Source of the DNA: Myroides guanonis
GTDB lineage: Bacteria > Bacteroidota > Bacteroidia > Flavobacteriales > Flavobacteriaceae
Assembly: GCF_900114085.1 (NCBI RefSeq)
Contig: NZ_FORU01000011.1
Span: 57,220 to 121,219, forward strand
Length of the DNA stretch: 64,000 bases
Direction: 5' to 3'
The translations under genes and the position numbers were made by a program. Positions 1 to 8,018 of this stretch are shown piece by piece. Under the pieces are notes generated by a model. It worked only from the letters and a program-made list of their open reading frames with translations. It searched no databases and had not been told where the DNA came from. Every line of letters starts with the position of its first letter. The first letter of the stretch is position 1.

Positions 1-1553
1 CTCAATCCGAAACGCAAACGTCCTTTTTCATCTTCTATCACCGAGAATGGAGTTCTAAAATTGATTTTCGCTCCGTATTCTGATTCATCTGTATAATTGT
101 GATTCTCAGTAATGCTTCTCAATGAAAAATCAGAGTCTTGCGCCAACGGTGCTGTCATATATGGTTTTTCTTTGTCCGATATATTTTGAGTCATAGTGAC
201 TTTCTTTGCATTGTAATCTATATATCGTTCATTTGGTCTGTCTTCTGATGCCGTTGCATAATTAAATGACCAATCCATATCTAATGAACTTCCCAATAGG
301 TGTTCCCCTCCAATCGCATAATTTTGAATGCGTTGATCTTCTAATCGTGCATTTTTATTTCTGCTGTTATTGATTCCTCCTTTTGTTTCTCTACGTATTT
401 CTCCGGTATAACCAGAGATATTATTGTCTCCATCCAAAATAGGTTCTAATCCTCTATAGGTAACTCTATAACGATTTTCTCTATCGTCTCTCCAATTGTA
501 AATCGCATTGGCATAAATACTGTGATTTTGATTGAACTTATAATCAAATGCTGCTGCAAAGCTTCTGCGTACTCGTTGCACATCATATTTTCTAACTTGA
601 TACTGACTCATATAAGCATTTCCTGCATCGTCTTTATCCCATACTGCTTCTACATTATCTGATCCAAGGTTATTATTGTTGTAAGAAGCGCTCAATACCA
701 TTCCCAATTTTGATTCGGCAAAACGGTTTCCGTAAACAAAACCTCCTGTGTAATTTCCTTTTTCTCTTATTGGATTGTAACCACCTGCAACGGTAGCCGA
801 GATACGTTCTCCGTTTGGAGAGGCTCTTGTTATAAGGTTTACAGATCCTCCAATTGCATCTGCATCCATATCTGGTGTTAGAGTTTTATTGACTTCTATT
901 GTTGAAATCATATCTGACGGAATTAAATCCATCTGCACATTTCTATTATCCCCTTCTGCTGAAGGAATTCTATCGCCATTTAAGGTTACAGAGTTTAAAT
1001 TTGGTGCTAGGCCTCGAATGATGATATTTCTCGCTTCTCCTTGGTCATTTTGCATTGTTATTCCCGGTACTCGTTTTAAAGCATCTCCTACATTAGCATC
1101 TGGGAAACGCCCTACTTGGTCGGAAGAAATGATATTAGAGATGTTGGTTTTGTTTTTTTGTTGATTCAGTGCTTTTGCTTGCCCTTTTAGTCGCTCTCCT
1201 ACTATGAGTATTGCTTCTAAGTCTTCTGAATCACTCGACAAATGGAAAGGAATTTCTAAAAATGCTCCCGAGGCTAATGTTATCTCTTTCTCTTGAGTAG
1301 CATATCCCATATAACTTACACTTATTTTGTAGGTACCTTCGGGAACATTTAGAAATTCATAATCTCCATTTTGTCCACTTATTGTGTATTTGCTTCCTCC
1401 ATCCAATAGAACTGCTGCTCCTGGCAAAGAGGTGTTTTCTTCTTTATCAATGATTTTTCCTGATATGACTCCGGTTTTAGTATTGTGTTTTTGTGCTAAT
1501 GCATTGGTGGAAAGAACCAACGACAACAGTATTAATAGTAAGTTTTGTTTCAT
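1..1553 (-). CDS. TonB-dependent outer-membrane receptor (N-terminal 517 residues, cut by window edge)
   Basis: The gene starts at an ATG at 1553 and stays open to the left edge, so the end of the barrel is outside the window. Translation shows a signal peptide (MKQNLLLILLLSLVLSTNALAQ), then a carboxypeptidase-regulatory-like domain at about residues 28-110 (GxVxGKIIDKEENTSLPGA, ending near SYMGYATQ). A plug domain follows (RFPDANVGDALKRVPGI, then IIIRGLAPNLNSVTLNGDR and GGSVNLITR), then barrel strands. This order is known for receptors that import siderophores, glycans or peptides using TonB energy. The substrate cannot be told. It is not SusC-type: the DPLWVIDG motif is absent and no susD neighbour is visible. 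It is divergent from the M3 peptidase gene across 367 bases. Confidence 0.93.
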   Translation of the reverse strand, partial: MKQNLLLILLSLVLSTNALAQKHNTKTGVISGKIIDKEENTSLPGAAVLLDGGSKYTISGQNGDYEFLNVPEGTYKISVSYMGYATQEKEITLASGAFLEIPFHLSSDSEDLEAILIVGERLKGQAKALNQQKNKTNISNIISSDQVGRFPDANVGDALKRVPGITMQNDQGEARNIIIRGLAPNLNSVTLNGDRIPSAEGDNRNVQMDLIPSDMISTIEVNKTLTPDMDADAIGGSVNLITRASPNGERISATVAGGYNPIREKGNYTGGFVYGNRFAESKLGMVLSASYNNNNLGSDNVEAVWDKDDAGNAYMSQYQVRKYDVQRVRRSFAAAFDYKFNQNHSIYANAIYNWRDDRENRYRVTYRGLEPILDGDNNISGYTGEIRRETKGGINNSRNKNARLEDQRIQNYAIGGEHLLGSSLDMDWSFNYATASEDRPNERYIDYNAKKVTMTQNISDKEKPYMTAPLAQDSDFSLRSITENHNYTDESEYGAKINFRTPFSVIEDEKGRLRFGL

Positions 1554-1920
1554 AATAGTGTTTCTGATTGTTGGCACAAACTTCGGTTTTATAGGTTACC
1601 TCAACATCTTCTAAGTTTTACTATATGTTTATCATTTTTTAATTATTAAATCACAACTTTACAAATCTTAACTTTCTCATAACTTCTCTATTGAAAAAGT
1701 ATAACTTGTATTTATCTCACTTACAATAATTTCTTTTATTTTTGAGTGGGTTTGCTTTGTTTTTTTGGTTAAAATATATGCTTAATAGTCTTCAAATATG
1801 CAATGATAGTTTTGCTAATCCTTAATTAAAGTATAATCGGATAGCCTAAGTCAAGAAGGCTTTTCAAACCATCTTTAAATAAATGTCTATATTTGAATTT
1901 CATTAATTAAATATTTTTCT
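1554..1920. other. Divergent intergenic region
   Basis: This stretch separates the receptor gene from the M3 peptidase gene. It is very AT-rich. I find one perfect -7 box for the peptidase (1888-1895) and no clear one for the receptor. I see no RNA gene, repeat or small reading frame in it. Confidence 0.6.
1888..1895 (+). promoter_or_regulatory. -7 promoter box for the M3 peptidase gene
   Basis: TATATTTG matches the Bacteroidota sigma-A -7 consensus TAnnTTTG exactly and lies 25 bases before the ATG. A clear TTG -33 element is not seen. Confidence 0.6.
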
Positions 1921-4032
1921 ATGTACATTAAAAAAACCTTAATGGGGGTTGTTGCAGGTGCTTCACTTTTTAGCATTTCTTGTAATGACACTTCAAAAGA
2001 TTCTGGTTGGAATGAATCAAATGCTTTTTATCAAGAGAGCACATTACCTTATAAAACAGCTGACTTTTCAAAAATTCAAAATAAGGATTTCAAACCCGCA
2101 TTAGAGGAAGGTATGCGTCAACAAATGGAGGCAGTGAATGCAATTGCGGCAAACACAGAAAAACCTACTTTTGAAAACACTTTGGTTGCCTTAGAAAAAT
2201 CGAGTGCTCTTTTAGATCGTGCTAATCGCGCATTTAATGTTTTAACTGGTGCTCACACTAATAAAGAACTTCAAGCTATTAGCGCTGAACTTGCTCCTAA
2301 GTTTGCGGCTCACAGTGATGCTATCTATTTGAATGATGCTTTGTTTCAACGAATCAAAACCATTAATGATAATAGAGCTTCTTTAGGTTTAGATAATGAA
2401 GACAAACGACTAGTTGCTGTGTATTTTGAAAAATTCGTTGCCGCTGGTGCGAATTTAAATGAGTCTGATAAGGCTAAACTGAAAGAAATCAATCAAGAAT
2501 TGGCTTCTTTAAGCAATGCTTTTGGTGAAAAGCTTTTAGCTGCTACTAAATCTGGTGGTGTTACTTTCACTGCTGAGGAATTAGACGGAGTTGGTTCTGA
2601 CGAGTTAAACAGTATGAAACAGGGAGATAACCAATACTTAGTTCCTTTAAATAATACTACACAGCAACCTATTTTTCCTGAAATGAATAATAGAGATGCT
2701 AGGGCTAAACTTTACAAAGAATCTTGGATTCGCGCAGAAAAAAAAGATGATAATGATACGCGCAGTACTTTGTTAGCTCTTGCTCACAAAAGGGCTGAAA
2801 AAGCGAAACTTTTAGGTTTTGATAACTATGCTGCTTGGAATCTTCAAAGTAGTATGGCCCAAACTCCTGAAAATGCTGAAAATCTTTTGAGACAGTTGAG
2901 TGAATTTGCTGTTGCAAATGCTAAAGAAGAGGAAGCTGCTATTCAACAATTAATCGATGAAAGTGAAAATCCTTTTCAATTAAGTGCTGCTGATTGGGAT
3001 TATTATGCTGAAAAAATTAGAAGTGAAAAGTATGCTTTAAATCAAAATGAGCTTAAACCTTATTTTGAAATGAACTCTGTTTTAGAAAATGGTGTTTTCT
3101 TTATGGCTACTAAAATGTATGGTATTACATTTAAAGAAAGAAAAGATATTCCTGTTTGGCATGAAGATGTAAAGGTGTATGAAATCTTTAATGAAGATGG
3201 TTCTCCTGTTGGATTGTTTTATGCTGATTTATATCAAAGAGATTCTAAACGCGGAGGTGCATGGATGAGCAATATTGTTGGACAATCTAAATTGTTAGAC
3301 CAATTGCCTGTAATCTACAATGTATCTAATTTCAACAAACCAGCTGCTGGTCAACCTACTTTGTTAACTCAAGATAACGTTGTTACAATGTTTCACGAAT
3401 TTGGTCATGCTATTCACGGATTCTTTGCTGAACAAAAATATCCTACTTTATCGGGTACAAATGTTTCGAGAGATTTTGTTGAATTTCCTTCACAATTCCA
3501 TGAGCATTTTGCTATGATGCCAGAAGTTTTAAATAACTATGCTAAGCATTATAAAACTGGTGAGGTTATTCCTGGGGCTTTGATTGAAAAATTAAAACTT
3601 TCTCAAAACTTCAACAAAGGTTACGCTTTGACAGAATTAATGGGTGCTTCTACTATAGATATGGCATGGCATACTATTAGTGCAGAGGCTAAGATTGATG
3701 ATGTAGATGCTTTTGAATTAGAGGCACTTTCAAGAAATGGATTGAACTTAGCTACGGTTCCTCCTAGATATCGTTCTTCTTATTTCAGTCACATCTTTTC
3801 TGGTGGATATGCTGCGGGCTACTACTCGTATCAATGGGCAGAAATGTTAGACTGGGATGCTTTTGCTTGGTTAGAAGAGAATGGTGGAATGAATAGAGCG
3901 AATGGTCAATTTTTAAGAGAGCGTATTCTTTCTAAAGGTAATTCTGTTCCTCTTGATGAATTGTATAGAAATTTCAGGGGTAAAAACCCTTCTATTGATG
4001 CTTTCCTTTTTTATAAAGGTTTTGCGAAATAG
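1921..4032 (+). CDS. M3 family metallopeptidase, peptidyl-dipeptidase Dcp-like lipoprotein
   Basis: This 703-residue protein carries the M3 zinc motif H-E-F-G-H at residues 492-496, with the third zinc ligand expected at E521 in DFVEFPSQ. The length and overall layout fit peptidyl-dipeptidase Dcp/oligopeptidase A, which cut short peptides. The N-terminus has a lipoprotein signal peptide with a lipobox ending at C21 (SISC), so it is probably anchored in the periplasm or envelope, unlike cytoplasmic E. coli Dcp. The gene has its own promoter and a strong terminator, so it is monocistronic. The likely role is trimming imported peptides to dipeptides; that role is inferred. Confidence 0.95.
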   Translation: MYIKKTLMGVVAGASLFSISCNDTSKDSGWNESNAFYQESTLPYKTADFSKIQNKDFKPALEEGMRQQMEAVNAIAANTEKPTFENTLVALEKSSALLDRANRAFNVLTGAHTNKELQAISAELAPKFAAHSDAIYLNDALFQRIKTINDNRASLGLDNEDKRLVAVYFEKFVAAGANLNESDKAKLKEINQELASLSNAFGEKLLAATKSGGVTFTAEELDGVGSDELNSMKQGDNQYLVPLNNTTQQPIFPEMNNRDARAKLYKESWIRAEKKDDNDTRSTLLALAHKRAEKAKLLGFDNYAAWNLQSSMAQTPENAENLLRQLSEFAVANAKEEEAAIQQLIDESENPFQLSAADWDYYAEKIRSEKYALNQNELKPYFEMNSVLENGVFFMATKMYGITFKERKDIPVWHEDVKVYEIFNEDGSPVGLFYADLYQRDSKRGGAWMSNIVGQSKLLDQLPVIYNVSNFNKPAAGQPTLLTQDNVVTMFHEFGHAIHGFFAEQKYPTLSGTNVSRDFVEFPSQFHEHFAMMPEVLNNYAKHYKTGEVIPGALIEKLKLSQNFNKGYALTELMGASTIDMAWHTISAEAKIDDVDAFELEALSRNGLNLATVPPRYRSSYFSHIFSGGYAAGYYSYQWAEMLDWDAFAWLEENGGMNRANGQFLRERILSKGNSVPLDELYRNFRGKNPSIDAFLFYKGFAK

Positions 4033-4041
4033 ATTTTTAAT

Positions 4042-4075
4042 AAAAAACAGACTCTTCGGAGTCTGTTTTTTTTTT
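4042..4075 (+). terminator. Rho-independent terminator after the M3 peptidase gene
   Basis: A 7-bp perfect stem CAGACTC/GAGTCTG closed by a TTCG tetraloop is followed by a run of ten T. It begins about ten bases after the stop codon. Confidence 0.92.
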
Positions 4076-4084
4076 GCCTTTTTG

Positions 4085-4148
4085 CTAATGTGTTAATTTG
4101 TTAATGCGTTAATTCGCCAATTTGTGGATTTGTGGGTTAGTGAATGAT
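4085..4148. repeat. Degenerate 8-bp tandem array
   Basis: Eight consecutive octamers keep exact 8-bp phase: CTAATGTG, TTAATTTG, TTAATGCG, TTAATTCG, CCAATTTG, TGGATTTG, TGGGTTAG, TGAATGAT. Identity to TTAATTTG falls toward the right end. It lies between the M3 peptidase terminator and the DUF1697 gene. Confidence 0.7.
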
Positions 4149-4283
4149 TATAAGAAATTAAACTTTGGGAGATTTCGTATCAAGTCCGCAATGACGAAAT
4201 GGTGAGGTTTGTTGAATTGTTTTTTCAGTATTTTCGTATCCTATTCTCAAATCAATTATTTCGATTTTATTAAATACTACATT

Positions 4284-4826
4284 ATGAAAACATATATAGC
4301 TTTATTGAAAGGAATTAATGTTGGTGGAAAAAACATCTTGAAAATGCAAAGTCTTGTAAAGAGTCTTGAGTCATTGGAGTTTCAAAATATTAGTACTTAT
4401 ATTCAAAGTGGTAATATTGTTTTCCAATCTGATAAAGAATCCATTGAAATAATACAGAGGCTGATTCACGATATCATTAAAACCGAATATAATTTAAATA
4501 TTCCTGTATTGGTGTTTACTTTTTCTGAATGGGATTATATGGTTCATCAAGAGTTTTTTGAAGACAAGGAAGACCGCTTAAACGCTTCTTATTTGACTTT
4601 TTGGTCTACTAAATCTACTCATGTTGATTTGTCTTTGTTAGATGCTAAAAAGCAGACTGAAGAAGTTTACGTTCTTTCAGCTAATTGTTTTTATCTCTTT
4701 TCTTCTAATGGTTATAGCAAAACCAAACTGAATCAACAATTTCTCGAAAAAATCCTAGATACTCCTACTAGTACTAGGAATTTAAAGACTTGTTTAAAAA
4801 TTTACGAGTTGGCAGCTAGATTGTAA
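4284..4826 (+). CDS. DUF1697 family protein
   Basis: The 180-residue product starts MKTYIALLKGINVGG and contains the conserved block STYIQSGNIVF, both typical of DUF1697. Members are small cytoplasmic proteins of unknown biochemical function. I chose the ATG at 4284; the frame is open 75 bases upstream, but the family begins at this methionine. The gene stands alone. A near-match to the -7 box (TATTTTCG) lies about 45 bases upstream. No function can be assigned. Confidence 0.88.
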   Translation: MKTYIALLKGINVGGKNILKMQSLVKSLESLEFQNISTYIQSGNIVFQSDKESIEIIQRLIHDIIKTEYNLNIPVLVFTFSEWDYMVHQEFFEDKEDRLNASYLTFWSTKSTHVDLSLLDAKKQTEEVYVLSANCFYLFSSNGYSKTKLNQQFLEKILDTPTSTRNLKTCLKIYELAARL

Positions 4827-4910
4827 CTAGTAGCGGATAGGTCACAGTGATTAGGGATTTCGATTACTTATGTTTGAGCAAGATACATCTTTTATTTATT
4901 GGCTTTACAT

Positions 4911-4980
4911 TGTTGCCACGATTTGCCATGAATTGCCATGAATTGCCATGAATTGCCATAGATTGCCGGAATATGCCGGA
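4911..4980. repeat. 10-bp tandem array, seven units
   Basis: Seven units in perfect 10-bp phase share a TTGCCATGAA/TTGCCGGAA-type core. The four middle copies are almost identical; the outer ones drift (CCACG on the left, CCGGA on the right). Confidence 0.9.
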
Positions 4981-5016
4981 ACTAGATATAGAAATTGGTA
5001 AAAAAAAAACATTTTG

Positions 5017-5148
5017 TATATCCATCCTATATCCATCCTATATCCTTTGTATATCCTTTGTATATCCTTTGTATATCCTTTGTATATCCATTCTATATCC
5101 ATTCTATATCCTAGGTTCGTTCTGGGTATATCCATTGTATATCCAGCG
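5017..5148. repeat. 11-bp tandem array, twelve units
   Basis: Twelve units hold perfect 11-bp phase over 132 bases. The order is TATATCCATCC x2, TATATCCTTTG x4, TATATCCATTC x2, TATATCCTAGG, a degenerate TTCGTTCTGGG, TATATCCATTG and TATATCCAGCG. The TATATCC heptamer is invariant in eleven of twelve; only the last four bases vary, and they vary in blocks. Confidence 0.95.
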
Positions 5149-5390
5149 TTCGATAAAAAAATGCTTTTTTGAGGGTAAAGTGCAATTTCTTAAGTCCTAA
5201 AAAAATCACTTTTATTTTTCATTTTCTACTCTTAATTTCATAATGTTTGTTTTCAATTGAGGAATTGATTTTTATTGTGAAGAAATGAAGATAGATTTGT
5301 GGAGCGGATCTGGTCCGTAATGAGGGAGTGTTATGTGATTCTGGGAGTTGTTTTAAAAATAGAAAAACTACTTTTTTAATTGAAATGCAT

Positions 5391-5398
5391 TATTTTTG
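5391..5398 (+). promoter_or_regulatory. -7 promoter box for rlmH
   Basis: TATTTTTG matches TAnnTTTG exactly and ends 21 bases before the rlmH ATG at 5420. It overlaps the upstream in-frame alternative start at 5396, which argues against that start. Confidence 0.7.
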
Positions 5399-5419
5399 CG
5401 TTGTTTTAAATTTCTACAA

Positions 5420-5893
5420 ATGAACATCAAACTAATTGCAATAGGTAAAACCGACAATAAACATCTGAATTCACTTATTGAAGAATATACCAAACGCTTG
5501 TCTTTCTATATTAAGTTTGATTTAGAAATTATTCCTGATATTAAAAATGCTAAGAATCTTTCTGAAGCTCAACAAAAAGAAAAAGAGGGGGCTTTAATTC
5601 TCTCTAAAATTGCTCCTACTGATTTACTAATCTTATTAGACGATAAAGGAAAAAGTTTTAGCAGCATGAAGTTCGCTGAGGAGCTTCAAAAAAGAATGAA
5701 TGCGGGTGTGAAAACCTTAGTATATGTTATTGGAGGTCCTTATGGTTTTTCGGAGGAGGTTTATAAGGCTTCTCAGGGAAAAGTATCTTTATCTCAAATG
5801 ACTTTTTCTCATCAAATGATTCGGTTGTTCTTTATCGAACAGCTTTATCGAGGGTTTACTATTTTGCGAAATGAACCTTATCATCACGAATAG
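5420..5893 (+). CDS. rlmH: 23S rRNA (pseudouridine1915-N3)-methyltransferase RlmH
   Basis: The 157-residue protein has the normal RlmH length and the SPOUT knot motif VIGGPYGF, with the C-terminal MTFSHQMIRLFFIEQLYRGF...NEPYHHE block that is diagnostic of the family. RlmH uses S-adenosylmethionine to methylate pseudouridine 1915 in helix 69 of 23S rRNA as a late step on the 70S ribosome. The ATG at 5420 is chosen because the family begins MNIKLIAIGKT and because a perfect -7 box overlaps the longer frame. The gene is convergent with the DsbA-like gene across a large palindrome. Confidence 0.97.
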   Translation: MNIKLIAIGKTDNKHLNSLIEEYTKRLSFYIKFDLEIIPDIKNAKNLSEAQQKEKEGALILSKIAPTDLLILLDDKGKSFSSMKFAEELQKRMNAGVKTLVYVIGGPYGFSEEVYKASQGKVSLSQMTFSHQMIRLFFIEQLYRGFTILRNEPYHHE

Positions 5894-5904
5894 TTTAGTT
5901 TTAT

Positions 5905-5951
5905 AAACCATAAACCTACAAGGTTTTAAAAACCTTGTAGGTTTATGGTTT
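5905..5951. repeat. 22-bp perfect inverted repeat, REP-like palindrome and probable bidirectional terminator
   Basis: Two 22-bp arms (5905-5926 and 5930-5951) are exact reverse complements around a three-base loop, with core ACCTACAAGGT/ACCTTGTAGGT. The element fills the gap between the convergent rlmH and DsbA-like genes. It can act as terminator for both, but the stem is far longer than other terminators here and lacks a long clean T run. That fits a dispersed REP-type palindrome. Confidence 0.85.
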
Positions 5952-5953
5952 TA

Positions 5954-6649
5954 TTAATTACATCCATCGATTCCACAGCTGTTTGCTGTATCGTCTGTTT
6001 TCAATTGTTCTATTTTCTCATTGTAGGCCTGAGTTAGAGCTTCAACAAATACTTCTACGGGTTGAGCTCCTGAAACTCCATATTTTTGATCTAATACAAA
6101 AAAGGGAACTCCTGATATTCCAAGGTTTTTTGCTACTTCTATATCGGCTTGTATAGCTTCTAATTCTCGGTTTGATGCTAAAAATGTTTCGACCTCTGCT
6201 TTTTCAAGTCCTATAGAAGTTGCCAAGCGTGTAAGTACTTCTTTAACTCCTACGTTTTCTGCTGCTGTAAAGTGTGCATAGAACAAGACTTCTTCCATTT
6301 CATTACCCTTTCCTCTTTCTTGTGCAAAATGTGTTAACCTGTGAGCTTGCAACGTATTCACAGGTACTAAATCATCATGATTGAAATCAATTCCTATTTC
6401 TTTTCCTGTTGCTTCTAAGTGCTTCATCATCCCTTCTACTTGTTCTAATGAATATCCTTTGTCTTCTACTAGATATGCTTTTTTTGTTTTGTTAAGTCCT
6501 TCTACTGGAAGGTTTGGATCAAGCATATAACTTCTCCAAATGACTTCTACTTCATTTTTGAAGGGCAATTGTTCTAGTGCTAATTCTAAATGTTTTTTAC
6601 CTACATAGCAAAACGGACATACAATATCCGACCATATTTCTACTTTCAT
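5954..6649 (-). CDS. DsbA family oxidoreductase (FrnE-like)
   Basis: The 231-residue protein begins MKVEIWSDIVCPFCYVGKK, with a CPFC redox motif at residues 11-14 and a cis-proline loop SGVPFFVLD further on. This is the DsbA-like thioredoxin domain of the FrnE/2-hydroxychromene-2-carboxylate isomerase group. There is no signal peptide, so it acts in the cytoplasm, probably as a thiol-disulfide oxidoreductase or isomerase. The C-terminus has two extra cysteines (NSCGIDGCN). The substrate is unknown. It is divergent from the Bcr-type exporter gene. Confidence 0.93.
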   Translation of the reverse strand: MKVEIWSDIVCPFCYVGKKHLELALEQLPFKNEVEVIWRSYMLDPNLPVEGLNKTKKAYLVEDKGYSLEQVEGMMKHLEATGKEIGIDFNHDDLVPVNTLQAHRLTHFAQERGKGNEMEEVLFYAHFTAAENVGVKEVLTRLATSIGLEKAEVETFLASNRELEAIQADIEVAKNLGISGVPFFVLDQKYGVSGAQPVEVFVEALTQAYNEKIEQLKTDDTANSCGIDGCN

Positions 6650-6773
6650 ATTCCTATTGTTAGAGTTGTCAATTTACAAATTATTAGTTTTTATCTAAGT
6701 GTATTAAGTATATTTTAGCTTTTTGTTCTTGTTACTTCATGTGATGCTATTGGGCGTTCTAAGTTTTAACGAG

Positions 6774-6781
6774 TACTTTTG
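6774..6781 (+). promoter_or_regulatory. -7 box (with TTG -33) for the Bcr-type exporter gene
   Basis: TACTTTTG is an exact TAnnTTTG match. A TTG at 6750-6752 lies 21 bases upstream, matching the usual -33/-7 spacing. The ATG follows 25 bases later. Confidence 0.75.
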
Positions 6782-6806
6782 TGGCTTCTTTTAAATTTAT
6801 TGAAGT

Positions 6807-7970
6807 ATGCAACAAAAATCCAATTTTATCTTTATGACTTATTTAGCGGGATTGAGTATGATTGGCTTTCTGGCTACTGACATGTACCTGCCTGCTTTTG
6901 AAGCTATTCGAGTGGATTTAAATACTACTGAGAATAAAGTTAGTGCTAGTCTTAGTTTATTTCTTGGTGGGTACGCATTGGCTCAATTGATTTGGGGTCC
7001 TATTTCGGATCATTTTGGAAAACGAACGGCTATTCTTTCTGGCTTATTGCTTTTTGTTTTGTCTTCTATTGCGATTTTTGTTAGTGATTCTGTAATGTTA
7101 ATCCTAGCTTTTAGACTTACTCAGGCAATGGGGGTTTGTGCAGCTGCTGTGAGTTGGCAGGCTCTTGCTATTGATTATTATCCTATTGAAAAAACTAAGC
7201 GAGTTTTTGCTACTATCATGCCATTGGTTGCCTTATCTCCTGCTTTGGCTCCGTTGCTTGGAACTGTTTTACAGGAACATTTTGGATGGAGATCTATTTT
7301 CATAGTGCTTGCTCTGATTGCCTTGCTTTTAATGGCTTATACTTTCACTCTTTCAAAAAAGACAAGGTCTAGTGACAGCGAATCTAAGATAGAGTCTAAG
7401 AGTTATTTATCATTTTTGAAGTCAAAGGTGTTTACTGGTAATGTAATTATTTATGCTTCTTGTACTGCTTCTTTCTTTGCTTGGCTTACGGGTTCTCCTT
7501 TTATTTTACACAATCTAGGTTATAGTGCTTCTGTTATTGGTTGGAGCTATGTTCCACAAACCATCGCTTTTCTAATTGGCGGTTTTGGTTACCGTTATGT
7601 TTCCACTAAAATTGAGAATGATGTTATACTTCCTAAACTCCTTATTGTTTACAGTATTTGTATGGTTGCACTTTTTCTTGAGGCTGTTTTGCTGACTCCT
7701 AATCTTACTTTGATTCTGATTCCTTTTTGTTTGATGGCTTTCGTGAATGGTGCGTGTTATCCTATTGTGGTTTCAGATGCTTTAACTCCTTTTCACAAGC
7801 ATTCTGGTAAAGCTTCTGCCTTATTGAATTTCCTTCAGTTAAGTGCTTGTTTTATTAGTAGTACTTTGGTTTCCGTTTTTTCTGATAATCCACTTCTAAC
7901 TACTACTATCGTTATGTTATTAACTGTGATAACCGTAGTTATTGGATATCGAATTCGAAAGAGTGCCTAA
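6807..7970 (+). CDS. MFS transporter, Bcr/CflA drug-efflux subfamily
   Basis: The 387-residue protein has about twelve hydrophobic segments and the DHA1 motif A in GPISDHFGKR after the second helix. The start region LATDMYLPAF is typical of the Bcr/CflA group, and the second loop AVSWQALAIDYY plus PLVALSPALAPLLG fit motif C of proton antiporters. Members export drugs such as bicyclomycin, sulfonamides or chloramphenicol, and some export cysteine or other metabolites. The actual substrate is unknown. It is transcribed alone from a good promoter. Confidence 0.93.
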   Translation: MQQKSNFIFMTYLAGLSMIGFLATDMYLPAFEAIRVDLNTTENKVSASLSLFLGGYALAQLIWGPISDHFGKRTAILSGLLLFVLSSIAIFVSDSVMLILAFRLTQAMGVCAAAVSWQALAIDYYPIEKTKRVFATIMPLVALSPALAPLLGTVLQEHFGWRSIFIVLALIALLLMAYTFTLSKKTRSSDSESKIESKSYLSFLKSKVFTGNVIIYASCTASFFAWLTGSPFILHNLGYSASVIGWSYVPQTIAFLIGGFGYRYVSTKIENDVILPKLLIVYSICMVALFLEAVLLTPNLTLILIPFCLMAFVNGACYPIVVSDALTPFHKHSGKASALLNFLQLSACFISSTLVSVFSDNPLLTTTIVMLLTVITVVIGYRIRKSA

Positions 7971-7983
7971 ATTAAATTTAGTT

Positions 7984-8013
7984 AGGAATAGACACTAAAT
8001 TCATCGTTTGGCT
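7984..8013. terminator. Possible weak hairpin between convergent genes
   Basis: AATTTAGT and ACTAAATT form an 8-bp inverted repeat around an 11-base loop in the gap between the exporter and the next minus-strand gene. There is no T run, so termination is doubtful. Confidence 0.3.
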
Positions 8014-8018
8014 AGACT

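Larger units (their letters stand above)
4827..5419. other. Long repeat-rich intergenic region
   Basis: About 590 bases hold no credible gene. Inside are a 10-bp array (4911-4980), an 11-bp array (5017-5148) and, at the right end, the rlmH promoter. The part from about 5150 to 5380 shows nothing recognisable. Reading frames crossing the arrays only translate the repeat and are not genes. Confidence 0.8.

Noticed and set aside
889..1164. 91-residue plus-strand frame within the TonB-dependent receptor
   Set aside because: The minus-strand frame translates into a clear plug domain through this region, so the plus-strand frame is a shadow.
5017..5148. The 11-bp array as a CRISPR
   Set aside because: Units are 11 bp in direct contact with no unique spacers of 25-40 bp, and no cas gene is present.
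4905..5200. Open frames on both strands across the 10-bp and 11-bp arrays, encoding Tyr/Ile/Leu-rich repeats
   Set aside because: The frames exist only because the arrays lack stops; the peptide repeats simply translate the DNA unit, there is no promoter or start context, and both strands are open.
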